Assembly (NCBI GenBank): GCA_964247055.1
Contig: OZ176054.1
Coordinates: forward strand, 9,300,001 to 9,364,000
Reading direction: 5' to 3'
Origin: Paragordius varius
Lineage: Eukaryota > Nematomorpha
DNA: 64,000 nucleotides
This document shows positions 49,852 to 60,845 of this stretch, in pieces. The translations under genes and the position numbers were made by a program. The notes beneath the pieces were generated by a model. The model was not told where the DNA came from and ran no database searches. It worked only from the letters and a program-made list of their open reading frames with translations. Numbering within the stretch: position 1 is the stretch's first letter; the number at the start of each line of letters is the position of its first letter.

Positions 49852-50504
49852 ATGAATATTTATATCCAAGAGCTCTGGGGTAAAAACTACCCTAAAATGT
49901 CGCACACATATAAATGTAAATTAATGTCAAGAGTTGAACATCTGGAAGTGGAACGCTGCAAAAATGAAATCAAGTTCAAAAATTTAAATTTGCAAATCCC
50001 TTTCGGAATCGCTTATTGTCGAAATGGATTACATCAAATAAATGTAAACAAATTATATCAGACAACAGATGATGATAAAGATGATAGAGAGAAAATTATA
50101 TATGTTATTAATTGGCTCAAGGATTATTTTAACATTAACCAGCCTTATAGATTTTTTGATCCAGAATTTATTTGTTGGAGCAACTTTAAACAAAGCATGC
50201 ATAATTTTTTATTTAGATTTCTTTGTAAAAACATGGAAAACTCTAATGAAAACTAGTTTGGGACAAACAATATCTTATAAGGAATTGGCTCGAATGAGCG
50301 AAAATCCACAAGCAATTAGAGCCATTGGGAATGCAATGAGCCGAAATATGATTCCCATAATAATACCATGTCATCGAATTATCAAAACAAACGGTGCAAT
50401 AGGTTAATTTGCTTATAAAATTTATAGGAAAATTTTCTTCCGGAATCAAAATAAAAAAATTATTAATTGATCATGAAAAACAAAAATTACATATGCAAAC
50501 ATAA
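49852..50504 (+). CDS. MGMT: O6-methylguanine-DNA methyltransferase, three exons
   Basis: Suicide repair enzyme that moves the alkyl group from O6-alkylguanine in DNA to its own cysteine. Exons 49852 (or 49897)-50173, 50217-50402, 50428-50504; introns are 43 nt and 25 nt. Landmarks: GLHQINVNKL and VINWLKDYFN (N-terminal domain), FFVKTWKTLM-TSLGQTISYKELA (recognition helix region), NPQAIRAIGNAMSRNMIPII (arginine finger and Asn hinge), active site IPCHRI, TNGAIG|KFSSGIKIKKLL (C-terminal end, matching the family's G-Y-GG--KEWLL). Removing the 25-nt intron joins GAIG to KFSSG in phase. About 179 aa from the second ATG or 194 from the first, versus about 200 in animals. The first ATG lies in sequence shared with the repeat at 48680, so I prefer 49897. 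AATAAA overlaps the stop codon. Confidence 0.9.
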
Positions 50505-50543
50505 ATAAACATTGTGCGTTTATAATTATTTAATCAAAACTCA

Positions 50544-51309
50544 TTAAATTCGCCATCGTAACCAAGCGACTTTCATTCGCAACCAAAGAGATTCAAAGGA
50601 ATCTAAGGCAGGACGAACATCTATGACTGTAAATTTTCCTGTCTCCTTTTCAACTTGCCCACTATCATAGTAGTCGATTATATAACGAACCTCTTTACCA
50701 TTTCGATCGACAACCCAATCATGGCGATCAAAAGGAAGATCATAGCCAAGCAAATTTCTTATACGGGCCCTAAAGATAAATGAAAATATACCTGACTGTG
50801 TAATCTGTTGATTTACCAGCAAAACTTTTTAACTTAGGCATGGGTGTGCCTTCTTCTGCACTCAGAGCCTCCCATTTTAATACCTCGTTCCAGGCTAACT
50901 CATTGTTGTAGTTGTGTATTTTAATAATATTATGCATATCTTTTTGTGAAATATCGCCATCCTTCCACGTCCATCCTTTTTTAATCATAGCGTTCCAAAA
51001 CATTTGTGCTGAAGGATATTCCCATTTTTCATCCGTTCCATATTTGGGGATTGAAGAAATTTCCCGAGATTTTGATAAAGGAAACGGTTGACCAGGAGAT
51101 GGGAGTTGATTAAGAATTGGCATCAAGTTCCGCGGATCTAGACCTGGGTCATTCGATTTAATATTAGGAATACTAGTGTGCATAATAGGACACTCTCTAC
51201 TAGTATATTCTTTTTTTGGAATAATATATGAATGTTTCGAAACAGCATTAGGATAAAATAAAATTGACCGTACAAAATCGTCTTTTTCAAGCCAACTAAT
51301 GTTAAACAT
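50544..51309 (-). CDS. HCCS: Holocytochrome c-type synthase, two exons, 247 aa
   Basis: Mitochondrial intermembrane-space lyase that attaches heme to apocytochrome c (and c1 in animals). Exons 51309-50792 and 50769-50544, separated by a 22-nt intron (50770-50791, GTATATTTTC...CTTTAG). Landmarks: ECPIMH (one heme-regulatory CP motif; the human enzyme has two), [54 protein letters not shown] (the conserved heme-ligand His), [62 protein letters not shown]. Without removing the short intron the frame ends a few codons later and the ARIRN-LGY core is lost. Convergent with MGMT: the stop codons are 39 bp apart, so the 3' untranslated regions must overlap or be tiny. Confidence 0.95.
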
Positions 51310-52611
51310 TATAGAGGGCTCATATGTTCATAAAAAATACCAAAAATCAAATGTCGGTATCGCTTGAAAAAATCATTCCATATTAGGGTGTAGTTTTTAC
51401 CGATTCGAGAGCTAATATCATAAAATACCATGAAATTATTGAAATGGTAAATTCTGGAATCTAGATCAAAATTTTATAATGTTTTTGGTTAGGGCTTGAG
51501 TGAAATTATTCATATTCACAGCTAATTTTTTTATGTGTTTACAAAAAAATGGCTTAACTGAATTAATAATATGAATATGCAAAATGTCCCTTGCGTGAAA
51601 AAATTATAATAAAAAAAGATGCATGATTTGCTTTTAAATTAATTTAAATATGTAAGGCCTATAAAAAGTAGATGAAATATTAATAACACTACATCCTAAA
51701 CGTATTAAAATATCCGGTTGAAATATATACAGATTCGGATAATTCTAATTATTTGATAAAGCTCCCTCCGAAATAGGCTATTATTAAAATGTAAAAAAGA
51801 TGGATTTTTTTTTATAATAGGATAGAGTACATAGTGACCACAAATAAATATCCTGATGATATATATATATATATATATATTGGATAGGAAATGTATTAGG
51901 ATTATCCTTTGGTCCTTACCATGACTTTGGAAGGTTAATACCCTTTTGTGGTACTAATTTATAGAATTAAATACTGTAATTTTTTTTACTATGTGTGACA
52001 TTTTTGTTTCAGTTATATCGGTGGTATATCAATAATTACATGCTATATTTATTTACAGCTACGGTTTCATTAATTACATCTTTACAATATGTCCTCTCTC
52101 GTACATATATATCTTTTCTATGCAATAAAAGCCATGTAAATTAAAAATTATATAATTCTAAATATTGTTTTGATTTTTCTTACTTTTTTATGAAAACATT
52201 ATATTTCACCATTGACATCCAATAAAATTTGTTCTATAATTTATTTGTACGTTGAAATTAATTACACAAATTAGTTTTTAACTTTTTAACGGTTCTAAAA
52301 TTAGTTTAACAGAAATATTATAAAAAATGGTATTCTAATATCATTTATTTATTTATAATTATTTTGTTTCTATGACTCTTTTTCAAACATATATTTTTAC
52401 GATTTTTTTGGTGTGCTCTAAATAAAAAATGAATGTTCTGAATATTTTCTTGAGTTAAGTTTTCAATCAATTCTTTTACATTGTTATGGCATCTTCATGT
52501 CTTTATTTTAGTTTTGGCAAAGAAATTTTTAATTCGATTTAATTTGGGACTATAAGGCATAAATAATAAATTTCTCTTGTTTTGAAAAGATTTCGCATGG
52601 TGTATTGGGGC
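51310..52611. other. Intergenic upstream of HCCS
   Basis: No gene. Contains an AT microsatellite at about 51858-51880. The HCCS promoter should lie near 51310-51450. The remainder is AT-rich and unremarkable. Confidence 0.45.
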
Positions 52612-53196
52612 TAGGGTTGTGTTGACCAAGTCATGACCAGGTCAGTGACTATTTATTTTTTGACCACGATCATTTTAAAAAACAGCTGTTTTTTCAAAAA
52701 ATGTTGCTAAATTTTTTTTGGAAGAGAATAGTATGATTTTATTGTTTATGTTAAAATATAAATATTTAAATATGCTTATGTAACAATATAAAATCGTAAA
52801 GTATGCATCGATTTAATATTAGCATTTAAGCATATCCAGATATTTCGAAAAACATAACAATCCACTTTGCAAAATATGCAATTAATCCATATATGTGAAC
52901 TAATAAAATGAAAAAACATTTTGTTATTGGATATTACAATGATGAAAGAAAGTGTAAAACAAACCATGTAAGATTTTATTTGAAATATCCAGTATTAAAA
53001 GCAATGTATTTGAAAATTTTGAAGGCCACAAACATGTGGCAAAATTAAACAAAATTCATGATTAAATTTGATATAAAATATTTGTAAATAATTAATACCA
53101 AAAAAATGTATAAAATAAACTTAAAAAAACGTGATGGTCATAACCACGGTCATGGACCGGACTTTTTTTGTAAAAGCAGTCAAATGCACAACCCTA
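52612..53196. mobile_element. Intact non-autonomous hAT-like element with 8-bp target duplication
   Basis: 585 bp, starting TAGGGTTGTG and ending CACAACCCTA, perfect 10-bp terminal inverted repeats. The flanks are ATTGGGGC at 52604-52611 and ATTGGGGC at 53197-53204, a perfect 8-bp target duplication. The interior has GACCAAGTCATGACC at the left and GGTCATGGACCGGAC at the right, a longer imperfect inverted repeat, and no coding frame. The copy at 40051-40807 is a diverged relative. Confidence 0.85.
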
Positions 53197-53204
53197 ATTG
53201 GGGC

Positions 53205-56170
53205 GTTATCTAACACAATATAATCATAAGGTAAAATTACTTTCATGGCATCTTCAAGAAAAATGCCAATGAGCAGCATCATAACTTCCTATTTTTCAAA
53301 ATAGCTACACATATTGTAAATGTCTACATTCTTAAATAGATGCCTCATATTGATTAAAACCTAATTATACATTTTATTAAAAAATAAATTCTATATTAAA
53401 CTTAAAATTTATTTAAGTATGCACAACAAATATGCAATGTTAGCAGTTCTCTAATAAGATATGCAGAGAGAAGGGACATATCGCAATGTCATTATTTCTC
53501 TCATATCAGTGGCGAAACTACAGGGAGCTAGGGGGAACAGTGCGGGGGGCCCAAGGCAAAACAGGGGCCGTTTTTTATTAGTATAATTAATTTGGGCCCC
53601 GTTTCTATTTTGTACCTTTTTTTATTTACAGATATGTATGATCTGGTTGTATGTAAACTGGGCAAAAAAGAGAATTATTACACTAGTCGACAAATTTGAA
53701 CATTTTTGAGCACCACCACTCAAACTTTTAAATTATGACTAATTTCAGTGTTTTAAAACCGAATGTGAAAAAATTTTTGATTCCGCCAATCAGAATTTTG
53801 AAATACTATAGGTTTTTCAATTTTTCAAAAACAAGAGAAAATCGAGAGAAATTAAATATAACTTTATAATAAAATGTTATTATATTATAAACTTAATATC
53901 ATTTATTAAAGCGTTTTAAACTCTATCTTTTGAATATAAATATGTCATTAAATCAGAGAGAAAAAAATAGTACGGACTTAAACGTCAAAATTTAGTCTTT
54001 TTCTTTCAAGTGAATTTTTAATACGTAAAAAAAAATTTAAAAAAATACAAAAAAAGGCATTCTATGGTTTAAACCTTCGGCTTTCAGATAGGCTATGTTT
54101 TTTTTGTTAGTTTTCGTTCTTTCGAGTAATTATTAGGCTTTTTTTCTTGAGGTTCTTACAAAAAATCCTTTTACCTAGTGGATATACTTTATTTTTTAAA
54201 ATTATTGGTTGTTTTGTATTTTTAATTTCAGATGGATGTTGTGTAGCCACTTTTAGTAGAATTTACTATTATGGGATTGGACCATTTGTATTTACCTAAT
54301 CTTTTTATTCAATTTAGTTGTAGAATTTATCTAACTTTATTCTGTGAATTGGTTAATTTGACATGTCAATTTGCCTGGAGTCTGCTTGCAAGTCTCTCTT
54401 ATCGGGCTTTACGATTACTTATTGTTATCTTTGCCATATCTGGCATAATTGGATCGCTTGGGGTATATGCAGAGCTTGTGCAGCCGCCCGGATCCACACT
54501 ATACATAAGCCCCTTTTAGATTTTTAATACTTTGGCTCTTAGCTTGTTTAATATCTTATTTAATGCCTAGAACTTTGTTATTCATGCATGGAATATTACT
54601 TGTATCGACTTGTTCGTTTGAATATTCATATGTACACGAGGAATGATTGTTATTTTTAAATTAAATACAAATTTAAAAATTAAATTTCGGAAAAATCCTA
54701 TTGGTGGCCTCAATTTTCTTTTTTGTTTTGGCCTTTCCATGCCATTAGGTATCAGAAATGCAAAAATAATGGGGTGGTGCAAAACCTTGTTGAGCAGTGT
54801 TATTGATTGGAAGGAAAAAGCGAAATGCAATTTTTTATCTCAATAAGCGGTTTTATTATAAATTGATAATTAAAAACTTTAAATTCTCTCAGTTAACACC
54901 TTACAATGAAATAGTTAAAAAATAAATAAATGAATATAAATATTTACGCGAAAAATTAAGTCAAGCTTAAAAATTTTAAGTCCTAAATAATTTTGTTATT
55001 AAAATTATAATATGATAGTTTTAGAATTCACAAAATTTTGACAGATGTAATTTTGTCTCTATTAAATTAAAATAATTATAAATAAAATCTCATTTGTAAT
55101 AATAAATTCATATTAATGAGGAGATGGGTTTATGTAAATTTTAATATTATTGAATTAAAGGAAGAAAGAGCGAAAAATGCATTTTTTCACTATCCATTAA
55201 ATTTTAGCCATAATGATATTGTTTGTTCCTTTATTAATTTCTGGCAGTTTTAATAGTTAACAATAAAGAACGGAAAAAATAAAAACATTCATCGTAACAA
55301 TATTCTCTAACAAATAATCTCAATTTATTTATATTGATTATACAGTACGCAATTTAATGCAGGCCAACTCACATTAATGTTGGCAAATTTATATTACAGT
55401 TAAGTATGAAAAATAACATAATTTTGCAAAAAATGTTTTTCCATGCATACATGGTGAATCAAATTCATTAGATTTTACAGAATTATTGTTATTTCACATA
55501 CTTTACTCGAAAGTGAATTGAACATTTGTTAGCTGGTATATATTAATGCGCATAATTTTTCTAATGTTTTTAACTTAGATGCATGTAATAAATTTATTTT
55601 TAGTTCTAAAAACCTCCATATCGCAGCTAATATTGATACTGATGATACTTCCCATGGATCAAGCAACACTTGCTAAAGTTGATGAAATTCTTGGACGAAG
55701 ATGATAGGTTTAAAGGAATTTCAAGATACTTGGTAAAATTATCGGTATATAGATTTGACTTATATTATTTTGTCTCCTTCAAAGTCTATATGGTCCTTAA
55801 GCAGCTTCTCACCTATCTCAATATGACAACAACACAATAAAAAATTGAATTGCAAAAATTGACACCATCATAAAACTTCTATGAACCTAGATATTTTATA
55901 TAAAATATGCATTTTATTCAATTATCCTGTGTCACCTCTCAACAAATGGAATGATTCAGATATGTTTAATTTAAACATGAGTTTTTAAAATAAGCCAGGC
56001 AATGGATAATTCCCAAAAAATGACATTTGATTGTTATCCACAAATGGTTTATATAATATTACTCAATATGCCAAGACAAATCCGAACTTCACATCTCAGG
56101 ACCTACTTAGATCGATAATATATTCCTTATTTCATATGATATTTTTAAATATTTCCCTACCTAAATATAC
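53205..56170. other. Repeat-rich intergenic stretch
   Basis: A GC-rich tip-like sequence at about 53510-53600 (CAGTGGCGAAACTACAGGGAG... then GGGGCCGTTTTT) resembles a DNA-transposon end, but no partner end was found. An 82-codon hydrophobic frame at 54271-54519 is not recognisable and is probably chance. Around 55640-55860 a 64-codon frame without a start (LLKLMKFLDEDDRFKGISRY) looks coding-like but matches nothing I know. Otherwise AT-rich. Confidence 0.4.
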
Positions 56171-56173
56171 ACT

Positions 56174-56443
56174 AATGCGGCATCCGCTCACGAACAGGTT
56201 AAGCAAATAGGAGAACAATTTGTACGTTGTTACTACACCAATGGTGAAGTTAGGAATTGTCTTCTTCGCCTGGATATTTTATTCGGTTACTTTTGGATTT
56301 ATGAATCACAACCAGACTATATACTTTTATTCGCTGAAAATTGGAAAACGAGTTTTTGGCTTCTATACTTAAAACTTCATGCACTATTTATAAAATATGA
56401 TAATCCTAATTGCACCTTATCTACAAGAACGCTTATTGAATGA
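56174..56443 (+). CDS. Possible NTF2-like (NXT-type) exon or relic
   Basis: An 89-codon frame without an ATG. Its start, AASAHEQVKQIGEQFVRCYYT, resembles the first helix of NTF2-fold proteins, especially NXT1/2 (A--A-EFV--YYT), the mRNA-export partner of NXF. RNCLLRL and a later FWIYE roughly fit the LLSRLY...LVWNG region. The second half does not align. No upstream start exon was found, and the sense of the exon boundaries is unclear. It may be one exon of a real gene with very short introns, or a relic. Confidence 0.3.
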   Translation, partial: NAASAHEQVKQIGEQFVRCYYTNGEVRNCLLRLDILFGYFWIYESQPDYILLFAENWKTSFWLLYLKLHALFIKYDNPNCTLSTRTLIE

Positions 56444-56559
56444 AAATTATGTTTTTATTGGGACTTACGAACATTGTCATTGTAATTCTTTGCCTAAAAT
56501 GAGAACTTTATAATAATGGTAATATTATGACTAAAAATAAATATTCTCAACAAACACGC

Positions 56560-56870
56560 AAGGGAATGTATTGCATGCCAGTATTGGTTGGACGACCGCA
56601 TGACGTTGATTGTAACGATCTTTCCCGGATAGTCTATAGCTTAGCGGGATGTGTACCGCTTCGTCTAAGGTGTCACTCTATATGCACTCACTTAGGCTCC
56701 CCATTTGTATGCCTTTGCTTTTTAGCATAATAATAGGAGCGCTGTGGGGCGTGCCGCTGTAGTCGCATAGGAGGAAAGACTGACACAGGCACGGGAAAGT
56801 TTACGTTTCGTTGCTACGACCAAGCTGAACGTAGTCCCTTTGGAACTTCCATGCGTAACTTAGAGATAAG
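56560..56870 (+). ncRNA. GC-rich structured island, candidate non-coding RNA
   Basis: About 300 bp near 47% GC in a 25% GC setting, with no long open frame. Complementary segments suggest stems: GCGGGATGTGTACCGC, CTAAGGTG...CACTCACTTAG, ACGTTTCG...CTGAACGT. GGGGCGTGCCGCTGTAGTCGC near 56745 recalls the Alu domain of signal recognition particle RNA (GGCGCGTGCCTGTAGTCCC), but I cannot find the conserved S-domain helix that a true 7SL RNA needs. A run of five T follows at about 56873, suitable for RNA polymerase III termination. It could be a structural RNA, a SINE, or a transposon piece. Confidence 0.3.
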
Positions 56871-56884
56871 CATTTTTATATTTT

Positions 56885-57530
56885 ACTTTATTTTAAATGT
56901 CCTTTAGATTTTACATATTTATTATTTTTAAAATAGTCACTAAAAAGTTTGTTACATTTTAACCATTTGCTACTGTTAGATTTTACACATTTATTATTTA
57001 TATAAAAAAAGTCATTAAAAAATATGTTAAATCTTAACCATTTGCTACTGTTAATTTGCTTGTAAAAATTAAAAAGATTTATAATGCGGTATTTTAAATG
57101 TATTATAAAGGCAAATAACAACTGGAATTTATAGATTAAAGATAACGAATGCGGTATCTTAAGAGGACTTTACAAAGGGAAAAAATTGTTTTAATTAAGA
57201 TATTGATTAAAGAAAATTTAATTTATTGATCTATAAATGTTAGATTTACATATAAAAGGAGAAAAATTGATTTAAATATCAGACACTTTATGAATACCAA
57301 CTGGAATTTATAGACTATAAAAAAACATGGACTAAAAACGGAAATACACACTAGCAAAAGTTAAATATTGGTTTATAAAAATCGTATCAAACAAGATAAA
57401 TACTGTTACAGTATGAAAATATGCATTCGATTGAATTAAGCTTAAAGAATATTAGAACTATTAAACATTAGCATAAATATATAGGACATAGTCGATTGGA
57501 TTTATTTTACCAGTAAATGTCAAATATATC
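56885..57530. other. AT-rich stretch with a local repeat
   Basis: No gene. A segment of about 75 bp containing TTTACA(T/C)ATTTATTATTT and TTAACCATTTGCTACTGTTA is repeated in tandem near 56905-56980 and 56983-57055. GGAATTTATAGA(T/C)TA recurs at 57122 and 57302. Confidence 0.45.
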
Positions 57531-57579
57531 TTCATTTTATTTCATACATATCTTTATATAAACTTATCATTATATCCCT

Positions 57580-57735
57580 AGAAGTCAACTCGACCCCTGA
57601 CGCAACTAGACGGCTGTCACTGAACCACCATTGACTGGTGTTTGGAAGGGCAGCAAGGGACGTCTTTTGTGGACAGTGGCGACGTGGGTCTGCTACACCC
57701 TTTTCTTGATACACCTTGATACATAAAATTTTTGA
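57580..57735. repeat. Short GC-rich island, probable repeat fragment
   Basis: An abrupt GC-rich block in AT-rich surroundings. On the minus strand it is open (GVADPRRHCPQKTSLAALPN, then QWWFSDSRLVASGVEL). It resembles the kind of dispersed repeat that is translated by accident in many invertebrate genomes; I cannot name it. It lies just before hAT-like and GGAACC-rich sequence. Confidence 0.3.
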
Positions 57736-57763
57736 TAAACTTTCACCACACTCTAAAACAGGG

Positions 57764-57980
57764 GTCGACAATTTCTTTCAGCGGGCCATTCTCAAAACTT
57801 AAAAATCTTGGAGGTCCACACATTCAGATTCCATTTAATTAAACATTTATACTATTTATCAGACCTTCGAACCGGAACCTGGTTCCTGTTTTAGGAACCT
57901 ATTCCTGTTCTATTTTTAAATTAGAGCCCGGTTCTAGTTCCACTTTTTTGGGACCGGTTGGAAGCCCTGGTACTTTAATA
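57764..57980. repeat. hAT-like end followed by a GGAACC/GGTTCC-rich block
   Basis: CAGGGGTCGACAATTTC with GCGGGCCATTCTC at 57764 looks like a hAT terminus. At about 57865-57970 the words CCGGAACCTGGTTCC, GGAACCTATTCC, CCCGGTTCTAGTTCC and GGGACCGGTTGG form a dense, self-complementary block such as hAT elements carry near their ends. It may be the left end of the element whose transposase relic follows. Confidence 0.35.
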
Positions 57981-58299
57981 TTAAAAGGCCATATTACCAT
58001 GAAAAAAAATATTATTAGTCTGACTAAACAGCTGTCAAAATTTTATTTATCCGAATTCCGAAAATATGACTTTTATCTAGTTTATATTTAAGAAGTTTCC
58101 CCGCTGCTATTCTTGTAGAGAAGCATCCGATTTTTTTGCAACTCTAGAAGCAATATATACATTTTTTGGCTAAAAGGTGGGACCTTTTGAGAAGTTCTAC
58201 TCAGTGAAATAAGTTTGAAAAAATTAAATCCCACTCGTTGGCCTCTCTTTTAAAAATAAAATATTTATTTTGATATTATTAAGGTTTTAACAAACAATA

Positions 58300-59236
58300 A
58301 CGATTACAAGAAAAATGAGCGTGAAGAAAGATTCTATGTTAATTAAAAAAATAAGTAAATTTGAATTTGTATTTTTATGCATTATCTTATATATATTAGA
58401 TAAAGTACATAAAGTCTTTACATCATTACGATCAAATTATAAAGACCTTATAAAAGCAAAAACAGAGCTCGAAAATTTAACTACAAGCTTATTAAAATAT
58501 AGAAAGGACTATATGACCGCAAAAATAATGTTAGGAAATGGTAATAAAATGGGGCATTAAACCTGTTTTTAGTGATAAGAGACTTAAAATTTTTAAAAGA
58601 CATATTGATGAACCTGCCGATGACCATAGATTTTCTAATTTGATTGATAAATTAAGAGTGAATGTTTTCAAAAAAATTTTAGACATTTAATTTTTCAGTT
58701 AATAAACATCGGCATTTTTATAGAGGAGTGGATATGTTTTCATTTGCTTCCATCAAAGTTAACTAAAAAGAGTGAAGTAGAAATGATCAATTCTGCTAAT
58801 TTAATAATTAGTTATGCAATCGATTTGAGTGAATATTTTCCGATTCAAATAGTGTTTCTAATTTGCTTAAAGATGAGTTTGCATATATTAGGAATGCCAG
58901 GCAATTTGCAGACCTATTAATTATCAAGTAAACGACAGATAGCCAGTTGTGATGAAGTTTTGACAGCATTATTATTGTTTTTGACTTTACCAGTTACGGT
59001 TTCTACAGCGGAACGTTCATTCTCAAAGTTAAAAATAAATAAAAACTATATTAGAAGCACGATGGCTAAAAAAGGTTGAGCAATTTATTACCAACTATTG
59101 AAGCGAAGATGGCGGATTAAATGGATAAAAAAGATATAATTAGAAAATTTGCTCACGCTAAATCGAGAAAACAAAATCTTAACGATTTTTTTATTAATAC
59201 ATGCTCTTATTATTTAATTGTAACTTTGAAACGTTA
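58300..59236 (+). mobile_element. hAT transposase relic (ZMYM1/TTF-type)
   Basis: Residues of a hAT transposase are spread over all three frames. KISKFEFVFLCIILYILDKV and LRSNYKDLIKAKTELENL come first (58345-58520), then IKPVFSDKRLKIFKRHIDEP (58558-58617), FHLLPSKLTKKSEVEMI (about 58737-58790), then the C-terminal dimerisation region LPVTVSTAERSFSKLKI and STMAKK (about 58985-59065). The order fits the zinc-finger MYM-type-1-like hAT family. Several frame changes and at least one gap are needed, the N-terminal part is missing, and it is dead. Confidence 0.75.
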
Positions 59237-59239
59237 ATA

Positions 59240-59769
59240 AGAAATTGGCGGTCGTTAGGATGGGTAAGAAATGACCATTATTTATAAATAAACCAGGAAC
59301 ACCAAACATTTAGACTCAGGATGCCAAGTCATGTAGATAATATAATTTTTTATATAATATTTCTCAATGAACCTAAGTGATGCGCCAGGTGGAAAGATAA
59401 ATGAAACGATATTTTTGGAAGGGGGGGGAGGGGGGCAGTATATAACTCTTGCGGGTGGGCCCACTATTTATAGTTTCGTCAGTGTCTCATATATGTGTAC
59501 CGAAAAAGGGCATTTATATACATATAAATATATATGTACATGTAATTAATGTGATACCACCGAGGCAACTTTTAAACAAAAATATCATACATAGTAATAA
59601 AAAATATACAGTATCCAATTTCATAAATTACTGTAAGTTCATAACAGAAATACAAATGCGCACATTCTGTTTAATTACTTTTTTGGTAACTAATTGTAAC
59701 AAATCACTAGAATATATCATAAACCACATATAAGCAAAACAATATTTTTATTAAATTCTAAATAGAGTT
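59240..59769. other. Gene-less stretch
   Basis: A G-rich run (GGAAGGGGGGGGAGGGGGGC) at 59418 is a potential G-quadruplex. No gene seen. Confidence 0.4.
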
Positions 59770-60350
59770 GGCCCCAAAAATCCTAAATTTTGATCTCATA
59801 AAATGGGTTTTTAGAACAAAGACTAAGGTGCCGATATTGCTCGGTAAAAGATTTAAAAATGCTAAATTTCAAAAAAAGTTTTTTACGAAAAAATAAATTT
59901 TTCGCTCAAATCTTTACATGAGCAAAATTAAGCGATAGTTTTATGTATATTATAGCATGGCGGAAACGGTAAAAACAGTAAAATATTATAAAAACATCTT
60001 TTCTATACGATTCCATAATGCTGTACATTTTCATCACTTATTTAATGAAAGGTATGTATGCTTTTAAATTAAAAAAAAATGGTATTTATCAAGCTGAAGA
60101 CGATGAATATTATAATTAAAATTATGAGGTGATAGTTCAACATCGGATTATAAAAAAGTTTTATTCTGTATTATTCATGCCTCAATAGGTAGGCAACAAA
60201 ATTTTATTAAAAATTAAATTTATAACAAAAAAATATGTTTTTTCCCATAATCTTACATATGTTAAAATAATTTAAGCAAAATCTCGGCATTTTTGCTTAG
60301 CTAATTTCAGAAGGGAAAAAAATTGGGACTTTCTGAGCCCATATCATTTT
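59770..60350. repeat. Relative of the large palindromic element at 43195-44120
   Basis: Shares GGCGGAAACGGTAAAAAC, then the GCTG(A/T)ACATTTT(T/C)ATC centre, and flanking TTGGGACTTTCTGAG versus TTGGGACCGTTTCC. The arms are more diverged than in the first copy. Confidence 0.4.
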
Positions 60351-60786
60351 AGATATTACAAAAATATTTGCTTTTATATATTTATTATACATTTTAAAAA
60401 TGTTGCATAAGGCATTTTGTTTTTAACAAATTTTATCAATATTGCAAGTAATTTTGAGATTTTAAATTATTGAACAATTACCACAAAAGGGAAAATATAT
60501 ATCATATATTACTAGTAGGCCCCAAAAGCAAAAGGCACCAAATTAATCCAGTTACATTATTCAATCAAAATAGATATATTTCATTGAGATATTTTATAAC
60601 CCCCTGATTTTGGATGTAGTGTTGTATTGTCGAAAAAAATTTACGTATTTTATGGTTTTTCAGAGGATGGTAAACACGTTATAAAATCAGTTTTAGATCT
60701 TATAACAAATTCTATATATTTTAATGATGTTTGACATTTATCACTTCAAAATTTTAAATAAGGCATTTATTATTCAATAGGTTAAA

Positions 60787-60845
<59 letters not shown>

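Noticed and set aside
54271-54519. 82-codon hydrophobic frame
   Set aside because: T-rich sequence gives hydrophobic residues by chance; no domain, no supporting exons, and surrounded by repeat debris.
56731-56800. SRP (7SL) RNA gene
   Set aside because: Only the Alu-domain-like stretch fits; the invariant S-domain loop sequences are missing downstream, so I kept it as an unnamed structured island.
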